From: an uncultured Lachnospiraceae bacterium
GTDB taxonomy: Bacteria > Bacillota > Clostridia > Lachnospirales > Lachnospiraceae
Reading direction: 5' to 3'
Assembly: GCA_934351255.1 (NCBI GenBank)
Contig: CAKRJH010000012.1
Coordinates: 1 to 64,000, forward strand
DNA length: 64,000 nucleotides
This document shows positions 39,416-48,640 of the stretch, piece after piece (position 1 is the first letter of the stretch; each line of letters starts with the position of its first letter). The notes under the pieces were generated by a model. That model searched no databases. It worked only from the letters and a program-made list of their open reading frames with translations, and was not told the DNA's origin. The position numbers were made by a program, and so were the translations under genes.

Positions 39416-39907
39416 CTACAGATAGACAATATGAAAATCCAGTGGGCCATCCTCCTCTATATTGATCACCATATAGCTGGGGCGATGGCCCTCTTGTCTT
39501 GGTCTGGAAATGCTGCCGGGATTGGCCAGCACGATCCCATCCCGCCGCTCTATCATCGGAATATGAGTGTGTCCGAACAGCAGCGCGTCACAGTCATTGG
39601 CCGCGGCCGCCTCAAACATCGCCTCGGTATCTCCGTAGCCAAACATATGCCCATGTGTCAGATAGAACCGGTGTCCGTATCGTTCTACTATGGTAGAATT
39701 CGGTTTTCCATACAGGGAACTGTCGCAGTTGCCGCGCACGAAATCAATATCACACGGCACCATCTGCTGAATCATCCGGGGATCGCATTCGCAGTCCCCC
39801 AGAAAAAACATATGATCCAGATATCCTTCCATATTTTTCAGTGCTTTCCGAAAATGATCCAGCCGTCCATGGCTGTCACTGACTACCAGAATCTTTTTTG
39901 TCTTCAT
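39416..39907 (-). CDS. YfcE/MJ0936-type metallophosphodiesterase
   Basis: Calcineurin-like phosphoesterase that hydrolyses phosphodiesters. Metal ligands visible: VVSDSHGR (Asp, His), FLGDCECDP (Asp), VRGNCDSS (Asn), LTHGHMFG (His) and FGHTHIP (HxH). 163 aa, normal for the family. It follows the NTP pyrophosphatase gene by 4 bp, the two probably forming one operon; that pairing is common in Clostridia. Confidence 0.93.
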   Translation of the reverse strand: MKTKKILVVSDSHGRLDHFRKALKNMEGYLDHMFFLGDCECDPRMIQQMVPCDIDFVRGNCDSSLYGKPNSTIVERYGHRFYLTHGHMFGYGDTEAMFEAAAANDCDALLFGHTHIPMIERRDGIVLANPGSISRPRQEGHRPSYMVINIEEDGPLDFHIVYL

Positions 39908-39911
39908 ACGA

Positions 39912-40514
39912 TCAAAGAATCCCTTCCTGTTTCATTTTCTCATACATGGCCCTCAGTGCTCTTCCGCGGTGGCTGATCTCATTTTTGTCCTCCGGAAGCA
40001 GTTCCGCCGTGGTGCATCCTCTCTCCGGCAGATAAAAGATCGGATCGTAGCCAAATCCATGCTCGCCTTTCTCCTCATAGCCGATCTGTCCCTCAACCAC
40101 GCCTGTGGCCGTGATGCTTCGTCCATCCGGAAATGCGCAGGCGATCACGCAGACAAACCTCGCGCTTCTCTCATCGCCCTCCTTGCCCTCAAGCAGATCA
40201 ATGATATGCTGATTCTTGACGCTGTACGGTGTATCCTCTCCCAGGTATCTTGCCGAATAGATGCCCGGAGCCTTGTCCAGTGCATCCACCTCCAGCCCGG
40301 AGTCATCCGCCAGAACCATCTGGCCGGTCACCTCTGCGATCTTTCTGGCCTTGATCAGTGCATTTTCCTCAAAGGTCTGTCCATCCTCCACGATCTCAAT
40401 GTCTGACAGCCCCTCATCTTTTAATGAGGAAAAGGTGATATCCTCCCCCTGCAGGATCTGGCGGATCTCCACCATCTTGCCTTCATTTCCCGTAGCTACG
40501 ATAATTTTTTTCAT
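39912..40514 (-). CDS. Non-canonical purine NTP pyrophosphatase (RdgB/HAM1)
   Basis: Removes ITP and XTP from the nucleotide pool. Seen: the N-terminal IIVATGNEGKMVEIRQIL, LADDSGLEVDALDKAPGIYS, and the C-terminal EHGFGYDPIFYLPERG and HRGRALRAM. 200 aa from the ATG at 40514; the open frame extends to 40625 but AAAGGA near the shorter start supports 40514. The phosphodiesterase gene follows. Confidence 0.95.
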   Translation of the reverse strand: MKKIIVATGNEGKMVEIRQILQGEDITFSSLKDEGLSDIEIVEDGQTFEENALIKARKIAEVTGQMVLADDSGLEVDALDKAPGIYSARYLGEDTPYSVKNQHIIDLLEGKEGDERSARFVCVIACAFPDGRSITATGVVEGQIGYEEKGEHGFGYDPIFYLPERGCTTAELLPEDKNEISHRGRALRAMYEKMKQEGIL

Positions 40515-40628
40515 AAGAATCTCTGTTCCTTTCCACACAATTTGCTCACTGTATTCCGGCTCCCCGACCGGGCGCCGGATCATTCTACAGACAGTATACC
40601 TGTTCCCTGCATCTTTCGCAATCACTGC

Positions 40629-40658
40629 TTGCGCCCTGCTCCCCGCTCATAGTATAAT
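40629..40658 (+). promoter_or_regulatory. Probable promoter of the GH2 gene
   Basis: TTGCGC (40629-40634), an 18-bp spacer, TATAAT (40653-40658), about 70 bp before the start codon. Confidence 0.5.
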
Positions 40659-40730
40659 TATTGTAATGCCGCGGATTGCTCCATGGCATTATAACGATAC
40701 ATATTATCACGAAAGAAAGGACTTTATTCC

Positions 40731-43583
40731 ATGATAAAACATATGAATCTGTCCGGCACATGGGCATTCGCCCTCGACCCGGACAAAGACGGCATCACAC
40801 GCAGGCTGTTTCAGGAGGAACTGGCCGATACCATCGCCCTTCCGGGCACCACATCCATGGCGGGCAAAGGCCCTCTCAATGAGGCCCGCGAGACCGGATT
40901 TCTGACCGATCTGCACAAATACGAAGGCTATGCCTGGTATTCCAGACAGATCTCACTGCAGCCGGAAGATCTGGAGCGCCAGATCGTTCTGTATCTGGAA
41001 CGCACCCGTATGACCAAAGTCTGGGTCAATGACCGTCTCGTGGGAGACGGCGACAGCCTGAACACCCCGCATCAGTATGACCTGACTCCTTATATCCACC
41101 AGACAGACTTCCGTCTGACCATTCTGGTATCCAATGTGGATTATCCGACCGGCGGCGGCCACCTGACTTCTCCGGACACCCAGACCAACTGGAACGGTAT
41201 TATCGGCGAGATTGCGCTTCACCTGTATGACAAGGTGTCTATCCGCAATATCAAGGTCTTTACAGACATTGACACCAGGACCGCCAGACTGGTTCTGACC
41301 ACGGACAACCGCACAGGATCCGATGTGACACGTCCGGTCCGCTTCCGGGCAGAGCTGACCGATATCCATGGTACCACCGGCAGATTTGCCCCGGAACATA
41401 CGGAACAGATCACATTCCCGGCCGGCACATCCACCCAGACCGTGACCTACTCTCTGGGCGAAGATGCGGTGCTCTGGAGCGAATACAGCCCGGTCATCTA
41501 TACACTGACCGCTTCCCTGCCGGATGGCGAGAGCACACAGACGACCTTCGGCCTGCGCCGTTTTGCCACAGAAGGTATGGATTTCACGATCAACGGCACC
41601 AAAACCTTCCTGCGCGGCAAACATGACGGTCTGATCTTCCCACTGACCGGTGCCTGTCCGACCACCGTCCAGGAATGGCTCCGCGTCCTTGGCATCTCCA
41701 GGAGTTACGGCATCAACCACTACCGTTTCCATACCTGCTGCCCACCGGATGCTGCATTTACGGCAGCCGATCTGCTGGGTATCTACATGGAACCACAGCT
41801 TCCGTTCTGGGGCACGATCACGACCCCGGACGATGAGAATCACAATGAAGCCGAACAGCAGTACCTGATCAAAGAGGGATTCCGGATGATGGATACCTTC
41901 GGCAACCACGCTTCCTACTGTATGATGTCTCTGGGCAATGAGCTCTGGGGCAGCAAAGAGAAGCTCTCGTCCATCCTCTCCGGTTACAAGGAGGTCGATG
42001 ACCGCCATCTCTACACCCAGGGTTCCAACAACTTCCAGCACAGCCCGGTCATCCTTCCGGAAGAAGATTTCTATGTAGGTGTGCGCCTGGCAGAAGGAAG
42101 ACTGTTCCGCGGTTCCTACGGCATGTGTGATGCTCCTCTGGGGCATGTCCAGATAGAGGAGCCGTCCACCCGTACCAACTACGACAGTGTCCTGGATCCG
42201 GATCCTGCGACCCTGCAGGACAACAATGCAACCGGTGAGATTGAGATCCAGTACGGTACCGGCGTCAAGAAGGTCAAGGCCACCGAGGGCGACGGGCCTC
42301 TGGTTCCACATATTCCGGTCATCTCCCATGAGATCGGACAGTACTGCGTCTATCCGAATTTTCATGAGATTTCCAAATATACCGGTGTGCTCCGCGCAAG
42401 AAACTTTGAGATCTTCCGCGAACGCCTTGAAGAAAAGGGCATGCTCGACCAGGCCGATGATTTCTTCCTCAACAGCGGAAAACTGGCAGTGGCCTGCTAC
42501 AAAGAGGAGCTGGAAGCCGCGGCGCGCACCAGCCACCTCGCCGGTTATCAGATCCTTGATATTCAGGATTTCACCGGACAGGGCACCGCACTCGTGGGCA
42601 TCCTGGACGCTTTTATGGACAGCAAGGGACTGGTCACCGAAAAAGAATGGGCCGGATTTTGTTCCGATGCCATCCTGATGGCACAGTTTGACTCCTATGT
42701 CTGGACTGCCGGTGACGACTTCACCGCCGACCTGGCGATCCGTTACTATCGTCCGGACAGTCTGAATGGCAAGGTACTCCACTGGTCTGTTAACAGTGGA
42801 CGTGAGACGATCGCTGCAGGGCAGACTGTCCTGCCGGACGACATCCACGGACTGGTGTCTCTGGGCAATATGACCTTTACCATCCCTGCCCTCACGGATC
42901 CGACCGTATGCACACTGACGCTGACCATCGAGGGAACCGATATCGAGAACCACTATGAAGTATACTTCTATCCATCCCAGAAGGCTGCAGATCTCACTGC
43001 AAAGACGATCATCCGGGACGGTGTCACACTGCATCTGACACACGACTTTGACGAAGCAAACGCCCTGCTCGCCCGGGGAGCAAGAGTTCTCTATCTGCCA
43101 AATGAAGTAGCTGACAGTCTCGAGGGATTCTACTGTACCGAATTCTGGTGTTACCCGATGTTCCGTGACATCTGCGAGTGGATGAAAAAGCCGGTTGCCG
43201 TCGGCACCATGGGCCTGCTGATCCAGGATGACCATCCTGCACTGGCACAGTTCCCGACCCACCGCTATGCCACCCCGCAGTGGTATCAGATCGTGTCCCA
43301 CAGCCGGTGCGCGATCCTCGATGACACCACGGACAAATCGTACCGTCCGATCCTGCAGATGATGGATAACTTTGAGCGAAACCACAAACTGGGAATCCTG
43401 TTTGAGGGCCGCGTCGGTGACGGTACGCTGATGGTATGCACCAGCCGTCTCAGCGAAATCTCAGAGCGCAGCGAGGTAAAACAGTTCACCGGTTCCCTGC
43501 TTGCATATCTTCTCTCGGATGCTTTTGCACCGGAGCAGACGCTTGATATGGAAGCATTGAAAAAAACATTTATCGGAGAATAA
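40731..43583 (+). CDS. Glycoside hydrolase family 2 protein, substrate unknown
   Basis: 950-aa cytoplasmic glycosidase with no signal peptide. Order: sugar-binding jelly roll (about 5-180, WYSRQISLQPEDLERQIVLY), an immunoglobulin-like domain (about 180-290), then the TIM barrel. The acid/base Glu is in MMSLGNELWGS (about residue 404) and the nucleophile Glu in ISHEIGQYCVYPN (about 534). GH2 includes beta-galactosidases, glucuronidases and mannosidases; I cannot tell which this is. The C-terminal part (about 700-950) is of unknown type. No transporter or regulator is adjacent. The adjacent unrelated genes suggest it acts alone. Confidence 0.85.
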   Translation: MIKHMNLSGTWAFALDPDKDGITRRLFQEELADTIALPGTTSMAGKGPLNEARETGFLTDLHKYEGYAWYSRQISLQPEDLERQIVLYLERTRMTKVWVNDRLVGDGDSLNTPHQYDLTPYIHQTDFRLTILVSNVDYPTGGGHLTSPDTQTNWNGIIGEIALHLYDKVSIRNIKVFTDIDTRTARLVLTTDNRTGSDVTRPVRFRAELTDIHGTTGRFAPEHTEQITFPAGTSTQTVTYSLGEDAVLWSEYSPVIYTLTASLPDGESTQTTFGLRRFATEGMDFTINGTKTFLRGKHDGLIFPLTGACPTTVQEWLRVLGISRSYGINHYRFHTCCPPDAAFTAADLLGIYMEPQLPFWGTITTPDDENHNEAEQQYLIKEGFRMMDTFGNHASYCMMSLGNELWGSKEKLSSILSGYKEVDDRHLYTQGSNNFQHSPVILPEEDFYVGVRLAEGRLFRGSYGMCDAPLGHVQIEEPSTRTNYDSVLDPDPATLQDNNATGEIEIQYGTGVKKVKATEGDGPLVPHIPVISHEIGQYCVYPNFHEISKYTGVLRARNFEIFRERLEEKGMLDQADDFFLNSGKLAVACYKEELEAAARTSHLAGYQILDIQDFTGQGTALVGILDAFMDSKGLVTEKEWAGFCSDAILMAQFDSYVWTAGDDFTADLAIRYYRPDSLNGKVLHWSVNSGRETIAAGQTVLPDDIHGLVSLGNMTFTIPALTDPTVCTLTLTIEGTDIENHYEVYFYPSQKAADLTAKTIIRDGVTLHLTHDFDEANALLARGARVLYLPNEVADSLEGFYCTEFWCYPMFRDICEWMKKPVAVGTMGLLIQDDHPALAQFPTHRYATPQWYQIVSHSRCAILDDTTDKSYRPILQMMDNFERNHKLGILFEGRVGDGTLMVCTSRLSEISERSEVKQFTGSLLAYLLSDAFAPEQTLDMEALKKTFIGE

Positions 43584-43595
43584 TACAAAATATTC

Positions 43596-43643
43596 AAAAG
43601 GGTGTAACGTCCTTATCGTGATATAAAGACGTTACACCCTTTT
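43596..43643. terminator. Strong terminator after the GH2 gene
   Basis: Perfect 16-bp stem AAAAGGGTGTAACGTC / GACGTTACACCCTTTT with a 16-nt loop. A T-run follows on the plus strand. The A-run on the other side means it can also serve the minus-strand ABC permease gene ending at 43718. Confidence 0.9.
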
Positions 43644-43717
43644 TCTGTGGAAATAATTTCTCACACCTGCTTCGTTGGCAAATATCATCCAACCGCCATG
43701 CTGACTCTACGCCATAG

Positions 43718-46297
43718 TTACTCCACGCAAGACCTCCTCTTCCGCGCCGGAAGATGATGGTATATGATATGCGGAATGCACACGCAGATCCCGGATAACA
43801 GCACGATCACCAGGATCAGTTCCCGATATGGATATGAGAACTGAAAATAACTGAGTTTTTGTTTTATCAATATCCCCGCCAGGTACCATAATCCGCTCCC
43901 TGCGGTCAATGTAATACCGGTTATGATCTGCGCATAAAAGATTCCCTCCCAACGGATCATCGCATGAATCTGCTTTCGCGTCATTCCCAAGCTTTCCATC
44001 ACACGTAGTTCCTTTTGCTGTGTCGCGTAACCGGTCATCATGACATGTGCATAATTGATCACGCCGATCAACAGCAGAATCGTACACAACGCGGTCATAA
44101 TGATACGGCTGGATGTGATGTACTCTTTTGCTGCTGCCAGATCATCGGATTTGGCAGTCAACATAATACTTCTGCTGTCCACCACATACGACGAATTCAC
44201 ATCTCCGATCGCAAACTGTTTGTTGTACTGCTCCAGCAACCGGTTCAGTTCCTGCTTGATCTTTGGCTCATACCCTTTGGCGGCATCCATAGACAGGACA
44301 AATGTCTGCATGGAAACCGGCAGTTTCGCCGCAGTCTGTTCACTGACCAGAAGATATACAATCCCCGAGCCATTCCAGGTCGTTTCCAGTTTCGGAAGTC
44401 CCTGTTCCTTATAATTCAGATATCCCGAAAAGGTGATTTCATCTTTCCCGGATCCATACATATCCTGTACCAAAAATGGGGCACCTATATAAGCATGCGA
44501 CTTTTCTTTTTCAATCTGTGATAACAGATTGAAGTGTAATACCAGCGCGCCCTTCCCCTTTCTCACAGCATTCACATCGATATCCAGCTGCTTCTTTGCC
44601 GCAAGCTGCTCCAGCTTTTGCAGATACTCATCGTCCACAGCCTGCACGACCACATCGTAATACGGATCTTCCCCGGAATCCTCTGTATCCATTGCCAGGT
44701 CCCCCTTTTCTCCCTGTCGGACGGCCAGAAAAGAGGCGTCCTGAGAAATTCTGGCATAGCCTCCCCGTGACTTTTCCACCTGCCGGACTCCCTGCAGAGC
44801 TTCCATCTGACGGCTCAGTTTTTCCGGGAAAAAGATCTTCTGTTCCGGATACATATCCACGGTTGGCGCTGCCATGCTACTCATAATCTTAAAATCCATG
44901 CCTCTCGCCTGGATCTCATTTGTCATATCTGTTCCCTTCGAGAGAACTACCGCCCCCAGTGAAACGCAGACTCCCAATGCCATGGAAAAAATCGTCAGGA
45001 ATGCTCTTTTCTTAAAACGGAACACATTTCTCCAGGCCATCTGACGTACCCCTGCCTGCCCTGTCTTACAGTTTCTGTGACCATGTACCGATACCTTTCC
45101 CATGTAGACAGTGGTTGCGACCGGAGATAATACAGCCATTTTTCGTATAGCAGGAAGATATCCGAGAATCGTGACAACACCGCCAAATAACACCGCCAGC
45201 ACCAGAAGTTCCGGCCGGAACGCGATCATCCCGGACGCATCGCCCAGTCCTCGCAGATACATTCCGCTCAACAGCCGCGGCAGGATCAAAACCACAAAAC
45301 CGGAACCGATCAATGCTCCTGCCAGACATCCGGGGAATATCATCCGCAGGATCTGGCGGAAAGCAATGCTGCGCAACTGTTTCTGCGTGGTTCCCAGAGT
45401 CACCAGCATTCCATATTGACGTACCTCTTTTGCATAGGAAATATGCAGCACATTGTAGATCAGCAGCCAGGCCGACAGAAGAACCACACCTGCCATGACC
45501 CATGCCATACCGTAACCTCCTGCCACTTCCGTGACAGACTGCAGGCTCATGGATGTTCCTCCAAAAAACTGCTGGCTGTCATCCCGCATCGTCACATCAT
45601 GGTAGAGTTTTTCTTCCACCACCTCTCCCGTCAGACGCTCGTCCTGCCGGATCAGAAGCGTCGTCGTGATGTCGTCCTCCGATGTCACAGCCTGCTCCAT
45701 ATATTTTTCCGAAAAATACACACGTGGCAGACTGACCACAGGATCGACATATTCCGCATACCAGCCGGATAATGTAAATGTCTGGGTCTGCGTGTTCTTA
45801 TCTTCTGTTTTCTGGTTTCCTGTCCAGATAGATAATGGGATTTCCATCCCAACATATGGCTTCCGGATCTTCATGGACTCCAACACCCTTTTCGGCAGCA
45901 TAACCTCTGTCGTCCGCGTTGGATAATTTCCATGAATATCTGTGTATGCCGGCTTCTGCATGAACTCCCAGGCATTATGATCCAGCACGGTACAGTAAAA
46001 ATTCTCTGCTTCTCCAAACGTCTTCTGCCAGCCGGTTTCTTTTATGTAAGACAGATTTTTGATCTGCTGATACTGTGCATCATCCGGATATTCCAGTGTC
46101 GTGCTGGCAGCAGTTCCTGCTGACCGGATATGCAGTAAATAGTCTGAATGAATTTTGCCATACGCAAGGCTGAACACGCAAAACACCATGCACACTGCCA
46201 TAGTGATCACACTGATCAATATCCGGTTCCTGCGTCGGTTCTGCCTGTATTCTCTACCCTCCAGCAATTTAAGAATCTGACGATTATTATTTTTCAT
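43718..46297 (-). CDS. ABC transporter permease, FtsX/MacB type
   Basis: 859-aa integral membrane protein with two FtsX domains: an N-terminal helix (about 25-50), a large extracytoplasmic region (about 50-240), a core of three helices (about 255-390), a second helix and external region (about 420-690), and three C-terminal helices. This is the layout of peptide-antibiotic resistance or lipoprotein-type transporters. The start at 46297 (MKNNNRQILKLLEGREY) overlaps the ATPase gene by 11 nt. The two-component system just upstream suggests a Bce- or Vnc-like detoxification module, which is inference. Confidence 0.87.
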   Translation of the reverse strand: MKNNNRQILKLLEGREYRQNRRRNRILISVITMAVCMVFCVFSLAYGKIHSDYLLHIRSAGTAASTTLEYPDDAQYQQIKNLSYIKETGWQKTFGEAENFYCTVLDHNAWEFMQKPAYTDIHGNYPTRTTEVMLPKRVLESMKIRKPYVGMEIPLSIWTGNQKTEDKNTQTQTFTLSGWYAEYVDPVVSLPRVYFSEKYMEQAVTSEDDITTTLLIRQDERLTGEVVEEKLYHDVTMRDDSQQFFGGTSMSLQSVTEVAGGYGMAWVMAGVVLLSAWLLIYNVLHISYAKEVRQYGMLVTLGTTQKQLRSIAFRQILRMIFPGCLAGALIGSGFVVLILPRLLSGMYLRGLGDASGMIAFRPELLVLAVLFGGVVTILGYLPAIRKMAVLSPVATTVYMGKVSVHGHRNCKTGQAGVRQMAWRNVFRFKKRAFLTIFSMALGVCVSLGAVVLSKGTDMTNEIQARGMDFKIMSSMAAPTVDMYPEQKIFFPEKLSRQMEALQGVRQVEKSRGGYARISQDASFLAVRQGEKGDLAMDTEDSGEDPYYDVVVQAVDDEYLQKLEQLAAKKQLDIDVNAVRKGKGALVLHFNLLSQIEKEKSHAYIGAPFLVQDMYGSGKDEITFSGYLNYKEQGLPKLETTWNGSGIVYLLVSEQTAAKLPVSMQTFVLSMDAAKGYEPKIKQELNRLLEQYNKQFAIGDVNSSYVVDSRSIMLTAKSDDLAAAKEYITSSRIIMTALCTILLLIGVINYAHVMMTGYATQQKELRVMESLGMTRKQIHAMIRWEGIFYAQIITGITLTAGSGLWYLAGILIKQKLSYFQFSYPYRELILVIVLLSGICVCIPHIIYHHLPARKRRSCVE

Positions 46298-46967
46298 GCG
46301 AATCACCCGTCACCTTTCCATCTTCCATACGGATGATCCTGTCTGTCATCTGCGCGATCTCATCATTGTGTGTCACCATGACGATCGTCTGGTGAAACTG
46401 CATGGCACTTGCCTGAAGCAGACCGATCACCTCCATACCGGTCACCGAATCCAGATTTCCCGTTGGTTCATCTGCCAGGATCACTGCCGGTTTTGTAGAA
46501 AGTGCTCTGGCGATCGCCACTCTCTGCTGCTGCCCACCCGAAAGCATATGAGGCATCTGTTCCACTTTTTCTTCCAGTTTCAATGTCCCGATGATCTGAT
46601 TCAGATAGCTCTCATCAATCCTTTTTCCATCCAGACGCAGTGGTAATGTAATGTTTTCCCATACATTTAATGTCGGCAAAAGATTATACATCTGAAACAC
46701 AAATCCGATGTTGCGCCTTCTGAAAATAGTCAGTTCCTCTGTTCCAAACGAGGACAGTCTGTTTCCACGGATATGTACCTGCCCCTGTGTCGGTGTATCC
46801 AGCCCTCCCAGCAGATTCAACAGCGTAGTCTTACCACTGCCGGAAGCTCCCACGATCGATACAAACTCTCCCTCCTCGATACGGATGCTGACGCCATCCA
46901 GTGCACGCACCTCTCCCGAGGATGTCTTATAATATTTTTTTAAGTCTTCTGTCTGTATGATATCCAT
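46287..46967 (-). CDS. ABC transporter ATP-binding protein, MacB type
   Basis: 226-aa ATPase partner of the FtsX-type permease. Walker A GASGSGKTTLLNLLGG, Q-loop region FVFQMYNLLPTLNVWENI, signature LSGGQQQRVAIARAL and Walker B VILADEPTGNLDS. The start at 46967 follows AAAGGA by 7 nt; the open frame reaches 47006 into the upstream control region. Two direct repeats lie 50-70 bp before the start. Confidence 0.95.
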   Translation of the reverse strand: MDIIQTEDLKKYYKTSSGEVRALDGVSIRIEEGEFVSIVGASGSGKTTLLNLLGGLDTPTQGQVHIRGNRLSSFGTEELTIFRRRNIGFVFQMYNLLPTLNVWENITLPLRLDGKRIDESYLNQIIGTLKLEEKVEQMPHMLSGGQQQRVAIARALSTKPAVILADEPTGNLDSVTGMEVIGLLQASAMQFHQTIVMVTHNDEIAQMTDRIIRMEDGKVTGDSHEK

Positions 46968-47019
46968 AATAATTCCTTTCTCTGTTTGTTTTCTTTCAGA
47001 TATCATCTTAACAGCAGCT

Positions 47020-47038
47020 ACTTACAATTCACTTACAA
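47020..47038. promoter_or_regulatory. Direct repeats before the ABC operon, candidate response-regulator site
   Basis: ACTTACAA at 47020-47027 and again at 47031-47038, a perfect repeat with an 11-bp period, about one helical turn. OmpR/PhoB-type regulators bind such tandem half-sites. It lies between the histidine kinase stop and the ATPase start, with a plausible -10 (TGATAT) downstream. Confidence 0.6.
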
Positions 47039-47045
47039 AATCAAA

Positions 47046-47924
47046 TTATGGTAAAAATAGAATGACTTCCAACCCTTTTTCTTTACGTCTTGCCTTCACA
47101 AAACCTCCATGTAACAGGAGAATTTCACGGGTCAGATACAGTCCCAGTCCAAATCCGCTCTGTTCCCGTACCCTTTTCCCGCGATAGAACCTCTGAAAGA
47201 TACGTCCTTCCTCTTCCGGCTCAATTCCAATTCCTTCATCCTGGACACAGATTCTCGTATACATTTCATCCTGAGACAAACAGATTGTTATCTCGGATCC
47301 TGCCGGCCCATATTTCACACTGTTGTCCAGAAGATTATAGACAGCCTCCGAGAGCCAGTTTGGATCATGTGCCACCCTGACATCAGCTGCACCGGTAATC
47401 CTCAGATCCATCTGCTTTGCCATCGCCTTCTTCTGAACCAGAAGCACCGCCTGCAGAATGGTCTGCTGCAGATCCTCCGATTCTTTGCGTATCTGAATGA
47501 TCTTATGCTCCAGGCGCGCCATCTTGATAAAACTCTCTGTCAAAAATTGCAGTTTTTCTTCGGACTGGCGCAATGCCCTCAGATAGTCCTGCAGTTTCAC
47601 AGTCTCATCATTCTGCGCAATGACAGTATTCTTCCGACATTGCTGTTCCAAAAGTGCAGTGTAGCTTTCTATGTTGGCAAGAGGATTCCGCATCTGGTGC
47701 GCAATCTGCGCGATCAGCTCATTCGTCTCATCACGCTCTGCCGTCAGCGCCTCCCTGGTTCCCCGGATCTGTTCCGACAGACGCACCATCTGATGTATCA
47801 TTTTGGCAGTGAGGGTGTCTTCCTGTCTCTCCTCCTGCGCTGTCAGATACTCTCCCTGCAGCATTCGATCCAGCAGATCAGACAACCTCTCCATATCCTG
47901 CCTGTCCTGTTTTCTGTTCATCAT
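47046..47924 (-). CDS. Sensor histidine kinase without transmembrane helices
   Basis: 292-aa kinase. The His phosphorylation site is in IAQIAHQMRNPLANIESYTA (about residue 95). ATPase boxes: N (WLSEAVYNLLDNSVKYGP), G1 (VQDEGIGIEPEEEG) and G2 (GFGLGLYLTREILLLHGG). The N-terminus is hydrophilic and helical, with no signal peptide or membrane segment. It therefore cannot sense outside signals alone and may read the state of the FtsX transporter, as Bce-type kinases do. It lies 9 bp behind the regulator. Confidence 0.93.
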   Translation of the reverse strand: MMNRKQDRQDMERLSDLLDRMLQGEYLTAQEERQEDTLTAKMIHQMVRLSEQIRGTREALTAERDETNELIAQIAHQMRNPLANIESYTALLEQQCRKNTVIAQNDETVKLQDYLRALRQSEEKLQFLTESFIKMARLEHKIIQIRKESEDLQQTILQAVLLVQKKAMAKQMDLRITGAADVRVAHDPNWLSEAVYNLLDNSVKYGPAGSEITICLSQDEMYTRICVQDEGIGIEPEEEGRIFQRFYRGKRVREQSGFGLGLYLTREILLLHGGFVKARRKEKGLEVILFLP

Positions 47925-47933
47925 ATCTAATCC

Positions 47934-48626
47934 TCAGGCCTCTCCAAGTGTATATCCCAGACCAAAGACATTTTTAATGTAAATCGGTTCCGACGGAACA
48001 GGTTCAATCTTCTTTTTCAGCCGGTTGAGTGTTACATTTAGGGTATTTTCTTCCACAAAATTTCCCTGGCTGTCCCAGACCTGTTCGAGGATCATCTGTT
48101 TGGTCAGTACTTTTTTATAATTGCGCGCCAGCAATTCAAGAATCCCGTATTCCCTGGGTGTCAGGTGAACCGGCTTCCCTCCGACCTCCACCCTCTTCGT
48201 CAGATAGTCGATCCGAAGATCCCGATAGGAAAACTGCTCTCTTGCCCCGTCCTGTCTGCCGCTTCTTCGCAATACCGCTTCCACATGCTTTAACAAGATC
48301 ACCATTGATACCGGCTTGACCAGATAATCATCAGCACCGTGATCAAATGCATATACGATATCTGTTTCAGCATCCCTGGCCGTCAGAAAAAGAACCGGAA
48401 TATTATGTTCCTCCTTTGCCTGACGGCAGAGTGCGACACCGGTGCCATCAGGCAGACCTACATCTGCAACCAGCAGATTCACCGGTTCTCTCAGCAGTTT
48501 CTGCGCATGTGCATAATCATATGCCTGCCTGACAGTATAGCCTGCCTGCGACAGCATATCCGCCAGTGCCTTATTCAACAATTCATCGTCTTCCGCGATC
48601 AATATAGTTTCCATAATACTCTGCAT
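47934..48626 (-). CDS. OmpR-family response regulator
   Basis: Receiver domain with the acidic pair AEDDE, phosphorylated Asp in LLVADVGLPDGTG, and conserved Thr/Lys (FLTARDAETD, DDYLVKPVSM). The C-terminus is a winged helix (LTPREYGILELLARNYKKVL, NTLNVTLNRLKKKI, GLGYTLGEA). The ATG at 48626 or the one at 48614 (METILIAEDDE) may be the start; the latter matches the family. The kinase gene follows by 9 bp and the ddh gene ends 15 bp upstream, so it may be read from the ddh promoter. Confidence 0.94.
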   Translation of the reverse strand: MQSIMETILIAEDDELLNKALADMLSQAGYTVRQAYDYAHAQKLLREPVNLLVADVGLPDGTGVALCRQAKEEHNIPVLFLTARDAETDIVYAFDHGADDYLVKPVSMVILLKHVEAVLRRSGRQDGAREQFSYRDLRIDYLTKRVEVGGKPVHLTPREYGILELLARNYKKVLTKQMILEQVWDSQGNFVEENTLNVTLNRLKKKIEPVPSEPIYIKNVFGLGYTLGEA

Positions 48627-48640
48627 TACTTTCCGTCACA

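Noticed and set aside
40953..43385. An 810-codon open frame antisense to the GH2 gene
   Set aside because: It is a codon-bias shadow: the plus-strand frame has GH2 motifs, promoter and terminator, while the antisense frame has no ribosome site or known motif and is Cys/Arg-rich.
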